Part shown: positions 58,680 to 64,000 of the stretch, one piece after another | How positions within the stretch are numbered: position 1 is the first letter of the stretch | Layout of the letters: every line of letters starts with the position of its first letter | From: Nonomuraea dietziae | GTDB taxonomy: Bacteria; Actinomycetota; Actinomycetes; Streptosporangiales; Streptosporangiaceae | Assembly: GCF_014195505.1 (NCBI RefSeq) | Contig: NZ_JACIBV010000001.1 | Coordinates: forward strand, 6,634,001 to 6,698,000 | DNA: 64,000 nucleotides | Reading direction: 5' to 3' | Notes under the pieces: generated by a model | What the model was told of the DNA's origin: nothing | Database searches by the model: none | The model's input: the letters and a program-made list of their open reading frames with translations, nothing else | Program-made: the position numbers and the translations under genes

Positions 58680-60848
58680 TCAGCGGCGGCGGTTGCCGCC
58701 GCCGTTGCCGCCGTAGCCGTTGCTCTGGCCACCGCCGTGGCCGCCGCTGCCGCCGCCGGTGCGCGGACGGCGGCGCTGCTGCTGCCGCTCGGTCGCCGCC
58801 GAAGGGGCGATCTCGTCGTCGTCGGTCGCGAGGTCGGGTGACTGGAAGATCACCGTGAACGCGTTCGGCGGGACGATCCGCTCAGGCTCCCTGCGGACAG
58901 GGGGCGGCGGAGGGCTGGACAGGAAGCCAGGCTCCTCGGCGGGCGCCTCGGCGCGGTGGTTGTTCCTGGTGATGGTCTGCTCGTCGCTCACGGAGGAGAG
59001 CGCCCCTTCCAGTGCCTCGGAGGACGCGCCCCTACGGGTGCGGGTCCGCCTGGACGGCTGCTCGGCGGCCGCCTCGATCTCCTCGGGGGAGATCATGGCG
59101 GGTGTGTCGTCGGTCCTGCGGGAGCGCCTGCGCATGGGCTCCTCCTCCGGCGCGATGGTCGATGTGGTGTCCTCTGCGGGCTCGGTCGCCACGTCCTGCC
59201 TCGCGACCACCCGGCGCGTGGTGGTCCTGCGCGAGGTGGAGCGGTCGGAGGCGGGCTTCCGCGAGGTGGCCTCGTCCGAAACCGGCGGCGTGGAGGCGAG
59301 CTCCGTCACAAGGGGCTCGGACGAGATGGGCTCCGTCGAGACGGGCCCCGTCGTCACAGCCTCTACCGCGAGGGGAGCGTCCGAAACCGGCTCCACCGAA
59401 ACCGACTCCACCGCAGCCGGCTCGGCCGCGACCGGGTCGTTCGCGACGGGCTCCGCCACGAGCTCGTCCTCGGCGCGGCCGCCGCGGGTGCGACGGCGCT
59501 GGCGCGGGGCGCGGGCGGGACGCGGCTCGCGCTCGCGCTCCTCCTTGTCCTTGCGGCCACGCGAACGCGACCTGCCGGTCTCTCCGAGGTCCTCGATCTC
59601 CTCGGCGTCCAGGCCCGCCCTGGAACGGGCCGCGCGCGGCAGCACGCCCTTGGTGCCCGCGGGGATGCTCAGCTCGGCGTAGACGTGCGGGGAGGTGGAG
59701 TAGGTCTCCTCCGGCTCCGCGAAGTCGAGCCCGAGCATGTTGTTGATCATCTTCCAGCGGGTCAGCTCCTCCCACTCGACGAAGGTGACCGAGATGCCCG
59801 TCTTGCCGGCCCGGCCCGTACGGCCGACGCGGTGGACATAGGTCTTGTCGTCGGTGGGAGCGTCGTAGTTGACCACGTGGGTGACGTCGTCGATGTCGAT
59901 GCCGCGAGCCGCGACGTCGGTGGCGACGAGCACGTCGATCTTGCCGTTGCGGAAGGCGCGCAGCGCCTGCTCGCGCTGGCCCTGGCCCAGGTCGCCGTGG
60001 ACGGCCGCGACCGCGAAGCCGCGGGTGTCGAGCTGCTCGGCGACCATGTCGCAGGCCCGCTTGGTCTCGCAGAAGACCATCGTGAGCCCGCGGCCGTCGG
60101 CCTGCAGCAGGCGACCGAGGATCTCGATCTTGTCCATCCTGTGCACGCGCCAGACGAGCTGACGCACCTGCGGGGTGGTCTCGCCCTCGCCGTTGTCCAT
60201 CTCGGCGCGCACGTGGGTGGGGCGGTTGAGGTACTTGCGCGACAGCGAGACGATCTCGCCTGGCATGGTCGCGGAGAACAGCATCGTCTGCCGCTCATCG
60301 GGGATGAGCTTGAAGATGCGCTCGATGTCGGGCAGGAAGCCGAGGTCCATCATGCGGTCGGCCTCGTCGAGGACGAGCATGGTGACCTGCGAGAGGTCGA
60401 GGTGCTTCTGCTTGACCAGGTCGAGCAGGCGCCCTGGCGTGCCGACGATGACGTCGACGCCCGCCTTGAGAGCCTGGACCTGCGGCTCGTAGGCGCGACC
60501 GCCGTAGACGGTCAGGACCCTCGAGCCGAGCTTGCCCGCGGCGGTGACGAGGTCCTCGGAGACCTGCACTGCCAGCTCGCGGGTGGGCACGACGACGAGG
60601 CCGCGTGGCTTCTTGCGGTTCTTGCGCGGCTTGCCGATGCTCTGCAGCATCGCGATGCCGAACGCGTAGGTCTTGCCCGTTCCCGTGCGGGCCTGACCGA
60701 TGAGGTCCTGGCCCGAGAGGGCGAGCGGGAGCGCCATCTCCTGAATCGGGAACGGCGTGGTGATGCCCTCGGTCTCGAGGGCATCGGCGATCTCTGGTGT
60801 GACTCCGAGGTCTCGGAAAGTCGTCAGCGTGGCCTGCCTCAGTCTCAA
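58680..60848 (-). CDS. DEAD-box RNA helicase with long disordered RG/Gly-rich tail
   Basis: A protein of about 722 residues. The RecA-like core (1-390) has the Q motif PFPIQ, Walker A ARTGTGKT, PTRELA, TPGR, DEAD, SAT, VATDVAARGID and HRVGRTGRAG. The remaining 330 residues are disordered: a basic patch, an acidic/Val-Ser-Glu stretch with VEPVS-like repeats, and a Gly/Asn/Arg end. Such tails bind RNA and favour condensates. The start is uncertain: TTG 60848 opens the frame, but homologues begin at TTFRDLG, where only a CTG (60827) is available. It corresponds to M. tuberculosis rhlE (Rv3211) by neighbourhood. Confidence 0.9.
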   Translation of the reverse strand: MRLRQATLTTFRDLGVTPEIADALETEGITTPFPIQEMALPLALSGQDLIGQARTGTGKTYAFGIAMLQSIGKPRKNRKKPRGLVVVPTRELAVQVSEDLVTAAGKLGSRVLTVYGGRAYEPQVQALKAGVDVIVGTPGRLLDLVKQKHLDLSQVTMLVLDEADRMMDLGFLPDIERIFKLIPDERQTMLFSATMPGEIVSLSRKYLNRPTHVRAEMDNGEGETTPQVRQLVWRVHRMDKIEILGRLLQADGRGLTMVFCETKRACDMVAEQLDTRGFAVAAVHGDLGQGQREQALRAFRNGKIDVLVATDVAARGIDIDDVTHVVNYDAPTDDKTYVHRVGRTGRAGKTGISVTFVEWEELTRWKMINNMLGLDFAEPEETYSTSPHVYAELSIPAGTKGVLPRAARSRAGLDAEEIEDLGETGRSRSRGRKDKEEREREPRPARAPRQRRRTRGGRAEDELVAEPVANDPVAAEPAAVESVSVEPVSDAPLAVEAVTTGPVSTEPISSEPLVTELASTPPVSDEATSRKPASDRSTSRRTTTRRVVARQDVATEPAEDTTSTIAPEEEPMRRRSRRTDDTPAMISPEEIEAAAEQPSRRTRTRRGASSEALEGALSSVSDEQTITRNNHRAEAPAEEPGFLSSPPPPPVRREPERIVPPNAFTVIFQSPDLATDDDEIAPSAATERQQQRRRPRTGGGSGGHGGGQSNGYGGNGGGNRRR

Positions 60849-61071
60849 ATGAAGGCGGGCCTGCCGGGACCATCGGGCGGAATCATCCCGTGCCTGGGTC
60901 CTCGCGGTAGAGCCAGCCCTCGCGCGTCATCAGCGACCGCAGGCCCGGAGTGGGGGTTAGCGGGAGCGAATCTCCCGGATTAACACTGTGCGGTCGCACT
61001 TTCACAGAGCAGTGTACTCGATACCACAACGCGGACCGAGTTTCATTATGTTCCCGAAGTACGCTGCCACC

Positions 61072-61716
61072 ATGACAGAATCCCCTGGCGTCGTCGACCT
61101 GCTCGGCGTTCTGGCCTATGCCGAGCTCAGCGCGTTCCTCAGGCTGGCGGAGGACGCCGCGCACCTGGCCCCCACGCTGACCGACAGAGCCGTGCTCGGC
61201 GAGCTGGCGGTGGCGGAGTACGCGCACTTCGAACTCCTGCGCGACAGGCTGCTCTCGCTCGGCGCCGACCCCGACAAGGCGATGTCGCCGTTCGTCGAGG
61301 CGCTCGACGAGTGGCATCTGAAGACTACGCCAGGCGACTGGCTGGAGGCTCTGGTCAAGGCGTACGTCGGCACGGGGATCGCGCTCGACTTCTACAGGGA
61401 GGCCGCCAGGCGCCTCGACCCCGCCATCGCCGACCTGGTCGACGAGGTGCTGATGGACGAGGGGCGCTCCGCCTTCGCGGTGGAGCGGGTGCGCGCGGCC
61501 GTCGAGGCCGACCCCACGCTCACGGGCCGGTTGGCGCTGTGGGCCAGGCGGCTGGTGGGTGAGGCGCTCAGCCAGGGGCAGCGGGTGGCCGCCGTCCGCC
61601 CCGAGCTGGCCCAGTTGCTCGTGGAGGCGGTGCATGACGACCAGGCCGAGATCTCCCGCCTGTTCGCGAGACTGACGGAGGAGCACGGCAAACGCATGGC
61701 CGCCTTGGGCATCTGA
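61072..61716 (+). CDS. Ferritin-like four-helix protein (MiaE-like family)
   Basis: A 214-residue helical protein. Glu/His residues suited to a diiron site occur as AYAELSAFLRLAE, AVAEYAHFELLRDR, LDFYREAARR and VEAVHDDQAEISRLF. This matches an actinobacterial ferritin-like family sometimes annotated as tRNA-(ms2io6A)-hydroxylase-like; true hydroxylase activity is unproven. ATG 61072 follows TACGCT by 6 bases, giving a leaderless start. It is divergent from the helicase gene, as in M. tuberculosis. Confidence 0.8.
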   Translation: MTESPGVVDLLGVLAYAELSAFLRLAEDAAHLAPTLTDRAVLGELAVAEYAHFELLRDRLLSLGADPDKAMSPFVEALDEWHLKTTPGDWLEALVKAYVGTGIALDFYREAARRLDPAIADLVDEVLMDEGRSAFAVERVRAAVEADPTLTGRLALWARRLVGEALSQGQRVAAVRPELAQLLVEAVHDDQAEISRLFARLTEEHGKRMAALGI

Positions 61717-61985
61717 CGGCGCGGGAGGCGAATCGGTTGTAGCGTGCCAGACATGAGGGCCTCGCGCCGCAACGGCAGTTCCTTGAGCAGATGTGGGCCG
61801 AACCGCTGGACACCGCGTGCCGCGCTGCGAAGGGGCAGCACGGGTTGTCCGACCATCGAAGCGAGCAGAGCCGAGAGCCCCGGCGAGCGCCGCCCTCTCG
61901 GCTGCTCGCTCGGCCGGCGGCGGGCCTGCGGCTGACCCGCGCTCCAGGGGGTACGGCAGGCGGCCGCACCCCCGGCGAGCGAGAG

Positions 61986-62216
61986 CTACATGGTGCCGCC
62001 GAAACCGACGGGCCTCGACTCGTCCTCACCCATCTCGATGAAGCCCAGCGAGGCGACCGGCACGATGACGCGCCTGCCCTTGACGTCGGTGATGGCGAAG
62101 ACACCCCGGTCGGCGGCCAGCGCGTTTCTGATCTCCTCCTCGACCTGATCGGCCGAGAGGTCGGTCTCCACAACGAGCTCGCGGTGCACGGAGCGCACAC
62201 CGATCTTGATTTCCAT
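61986..62216 (-). CDS. DUF3107 small conserved protein
   Basis: A 76-residue protein (MEIKIGVRSVHRELVVET, then DVKGRRVIVPVASLGFIEMG) conserved throughout actinobacteria; M. tuberculosis Rv3208A (TB9.4) is a member. Its function is unknown. AAAGGGAG precedes ATG 62216. It follows the TetR gene by 85 bases, the same pairing as Rv3208-Rv3208A. The region 61717-61985 contains no supported gene. Confidence 0.88.
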   Translation of the reverse strand: MEIKIGVRSVHRELVVETDLSADQVEEEIRNALAADRGVFAITDVKGRRVIVPVASLGFIEMGEDESRPVGFGGTM

Positions 62217-62301
62217 CGTGCTCCCTTTCGACGGGCCAGCTCTTCCCATCGTCGCCGCTCATGGGCAAAAGGAGGACATTGATCGCGCCCAGCGAACGCG
62301 G

Positions 62302-62922
62302 TTATGCCGTACGCGGAAAACCGCTGATGCCGCGCCAGGCCAGCCTGGCCATGAGCTGCTCGGCGGCGTCCTTCGGGATGGAGCCGTGCTGGGTGATCCA
62401 GTAGCGGGCGCTGACCTCGGCCATGCCGACCAGCCCGACGCCCAGCAGGTGCGCCTCCTCGCTGGAGCAGCCGGTGTCCTCCTGGATGACCTGGCTGACC
62501 ATCTCGGCGCACTCGCGCAGCGACCGCTCGACGCGCTGCCGCACAGGGGCGACGTTGCGCAGGTCGGATTCGAAGACGAGCCTGAACGCCTCGCCCTGGC
62601 TGGAGACGAAGTCGAAGAAGGCGCGGAAGGTGGCCTGCACCCTGAGCTTGTTCTCGTGGGTGGAGGCCAGCGCGTCGCGCACCCTGCTGACCATGTCGTC
62701 GACGTGCAGGTCGAGCAGGGCCAGGTAGAGCTCGAGCTTGCCGGGGAAGTGCTGGTAGAGCACCGGCTTGCTGACGCCCGCACGGTCGGCGATCTCGTCC
62801 ATGGCTGCGGCGTGGTAGCCGTTCTCGACGAACACTTCCTGCGCGGCGCTGAGGAGCTGACGCCTGCGGGCGAGCCTGGGCAGCCGGGTGCCCCGGGGCT
62901 TGGCGTCCGGGGTCGCGGTCAT
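62302..62922 (-). CDS. TetR-family transcriptional regulator
   Basis: A 206-residue regulator. The helix-turn-helix is MDEIADRAGVSKPVLYQHFP (about residues 42-61) following LLSAAQEVFVENGYHAAA. The C-terminal domain is the all-helical ligand and dimer part. AAGGAG lies just upstream of ATG 62922. It corresponds by neighbourhood to M. tuberculosis Rv3208. The ligand and targets are not known. Confidence 0.92.
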   Translation of the reverse strand: MTATPDAKPRGTRLPRLARRRQLLSAAQEVFVENGYHAAAMDEIADRAGVSKPVLYQHFPGKLELYLALLDLHVDDMVSRVRDALASTHENKLRVQATFRAFFDFVSSQGEAFRLVFESDLRNVAPVRQRVERSLRECAEMVSQVIQEDTGCSSEEAHLLGVGLVGMAEVSARYWITQHGSIPKDAAEQLMARLAWRGISGFPRTA

Positions 62923-63009
62923 GATCGCTCCTTCACAGCGCCGAAGACAGGTCACGCTGCCTGGTCAACAGCAGCTCTTGCGGGCTCATCCTACGCGTGG
63001 GTAACCAGG

Positions 63010-63207
63010 TCAGCGGTAGTCATCGTCATCATCGTCGCCCACGGTGCGGTCCTGCTCGAAAGCGTCGGCCGGATCAACATCGATAGGGAGCTCGCGCCGC
63101 ACGCCGCCCTCCTCACGCAGCAGGCGCTGCTGCTCGGCCGCGTCGGCCTCGGGCGCCTCGATCGAGAGCTCCTCTGGCTCGAACACGATGTCCTCCATCT
63201 CCGACAT
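63010..63207 (-). CDS. Small acidic protein of unknown function
   Basis: A 65-residue very acidic protein (EPEELSIEAPEADAAEQQ, ending in six Asp and YR). No domain is recognisable. GGGAGGGGG lies upstream of ATG 63207; an in-frame ATG at 63198 is also possible. It lies between the LigD polymerase gene and the TetR gene on the same strand and has the third-position GC bias of a real gene. Confidence 0.6.
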   Translation of the reverse strand: MSEMEDIVFEPEELSIEAPEADAAEQQRLLREEGGVRRELPIDVDPADAFEQDRTVGDDDDDDYR

Positions 63208-63242
63208 TCCTGTCCCCCTCCCTTGGTCGAACGTGTTCCACC

Positions 63243-64000
63243 TTACGCCTGAGCGAACAGGTCTCCATGGTCATCCACCCTGGCCAGCACGTCGGCCGCG
63301 GTGAAGACCAGCTCGTCGGGGCTCTCGCACGCCTCGACCTCCTCCCAGAGCAGCGGCGTCGACACCGTGGGGCGGGGCCTGGCGCGCAGGGAGTAGGGGG
63401 CGACGGTGGTCTTGGCCGGGTTGTTCTGGCTCCAGTCGATGAACACCTTGCCGGGTCTGAGCTTCTTGGTCATCACGCTGACGATCTGGCGCGGATGCTC
63501 CTTCTCCAGCCGCTGCGCGAGCGAGCGGGCGTAGTTGGAGGGCTCGACCCTGTCGTCCCACGGCGCGTAGAGCTGCATGCCCTTGTTGCCGCTGGTCTTC
63601 GGCGTGGCGGTCAGGCCGTCCTCGGCCAGCACCTCGCGGATGTGCACGGCCACCCTGCAGCAGTCGACGATCGTGGCGGGCGCGCCCGGGTCGAGGTCGA
63701 GCACGAGCAGATCGGGCGGCAACGCCTCGCCGTCCTTGGAGACCCGCCACTGCGGCACGTGGAGCTCCAGCGCGGCGAGGTTGGCGTAGTAGGCCAGGGT
63801 GGCCAGGTCCTCGACGATCGCGAACTCGATGGTCTCGCGGTTCTTGGTGCTGCCCGGCACGGGAAGCGTCACGCGGCGCACCCACGAGGGCGTGTGCTGA
63901 GGGGCGTTCTTCTCGAAGAAGAACGCGCCGTCGACGCCGTTGGGGTAGCGCTTGACGGTCAGCGGCCTGCCCTGGAGGTGGGGGAGCAGCACGGGGGCGA
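63243..64000 (-). CDS. LigD-type polymerase domain protein, partial (5-prime end beyond the window)
   Basis: The visible 252 residues belong to the archaeo-eukaryotic primase-like polymerase of bacterial non-homologous end joining. Conserved parts are LTVKRYPNGVDG, LLVLDLDPG (catalytic metal-binding Asp pair), TSGNKGMQLY and KVFIDWSQNNPAKTT. The frame remains open to base 64000 and reads APVLLPHL at its edge, which in homologues lies about 40 residues from the N-terminus, so the start is outside. GTG 63992 is therefore not the true start. The C-terminus follows directly after the polymerase fold, so no ligase domain is fused at that end. Confidence 0.88.
   Translation of the reverse strand, partial: APVLLPHLQGRPLTVKRYPNGVDGAFFFEKNAPQHTPSWVRRVTLPVPGSTKNRETIEFAIVEDLATLAYYANLAALELHVPQWRVSKDGEALPPDLLVLDLDPGAPATIVDCCRVAVHIREVLAEDGLTATPKTSGNKGMQLYAPWDDRVEPSNYARSLAQRLEKEHPRQIVSVMTKKLRPGKVFIDWSQNNPAKTTVAPYSLRARPRPTVSTPLLWEEVEACESPDELVFTAADVLARVDDHGDLFAQA

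Noticed and set aside
63010..63207. Ubiquitin-like Pup, suggested by a small acidic protein
   Set aside because: The C-terminus is DDDDDDYR rather than GGE/GGQ and no proteasome genes are nearby.

Overview
The window is about 70% GC with strong GC bias at third codon positions, GTG starts in roughly a third of the genes, and many start codons placed 6-8 bases after a TAnnnT hexamer (leaderless transcription). Gene content and order point to an actinobacterium. The combination of a lysine/diaminopimelate block, sigE-anti-sigma-htrA-tatB-mrp, the DUF3107/TetR/DEAD-helicase block and an NHEJ LigD polymerase gene resembles Streptosporangiaceae (Nonomuraea/Streptosporangium-like). That family-level guess is inference, not proof.

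Layout. 1-2400: methyltransferase, orphan iron/polyamine-type binding lipoprotein, small GNAT-associated protein. 2400-7510: seven-iron ferredoxin, dapC, DUF4178 protein, lysozyme-like membrane protein, dapD, dapE (succinylase branch of diaminopimelate synthesis). 7930-12125: two LOG-type proteins, a small dihydropteroate-synthase-like protein, a DivIVA-type protein and DNA-3-methyladenine glycosylase I. 13058-31078: an 18-kb sugar/glycoprotein utilisation locus. It holds a DUF2264 protein, a PL8 polysaccharide lyase, an M60-type metallopeptidase, a LacI regulator, a 2-hydroxyacid dehydrogenase, an LplBCA-type ABC importer, an M1 peptidase, a beta-helix/discoidin protein and a GH29 fucosidase. 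31075-34483: enoyl-CoA hydratase, PaaX-type regulator, DUF3117, leucyl aminopeptidase. 34476-40592: O-methyltransferase, sigE with a self-type promoter, membrane anti-sigma factor, RseB-like protein, HtrA-type protease, TatB, Mrp. 40654-49410: MarR, DUF1003 and MgtE/CBS proteins, an EamA exporter, a PASTA Ser/Thr kinase, a CoA-ester lyase, a DUF6529 pair and a CPBP protease. 49604-58581: a 1115-aa BNR-repeat membrane protein, NUDIX, DUF6758, MarC, a metallo-beta-lactamase-fold protein that has lost its metal ligands, a RecB-type nuclease, an MpaB-type oxygenase and an alpha/beta hydrolase. 58680-64000: DEAD-box helicase, ferritin-like protein, DUF3107, TetR, a small acidic protein, and LigD polymerase cut by the window end.

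The most interesting part is the 13-31 kb locus. Four copies of an AAGCGCTT-type palindrome flank its two arms, and two of them sit exactly between -35 and -10 elements of the outward-facing operons, so the resident LacI protein probably represses the whole set. Secreted enzymes (PL8, M60, M1, beta-helix) would cut a fucose- and uronate-containing glycoprotein or glycosaminoglycan outside the cell. The binding protein and permeases would import the products, and the signal-less GH29 and DUF2264 proteins would finish them in the cytoplasm. The locus separates tag from the DUF3117 gene, which are neighbours in Mycobacterium tuberculosis, so it looks like a lineage-specific insertion.

A second theme is a set of GC-rich tandem-repeat islands (about 9.4-9.85, 12.3-12.7, 21.4-22.4 and 54.7-54.9 kb). 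Similar short repeats also expand in frame inside the DivIVA-type and DUF2264 genes. No tRNA, rRNA, CRISPR array, insertion sequence or prophage was seen.
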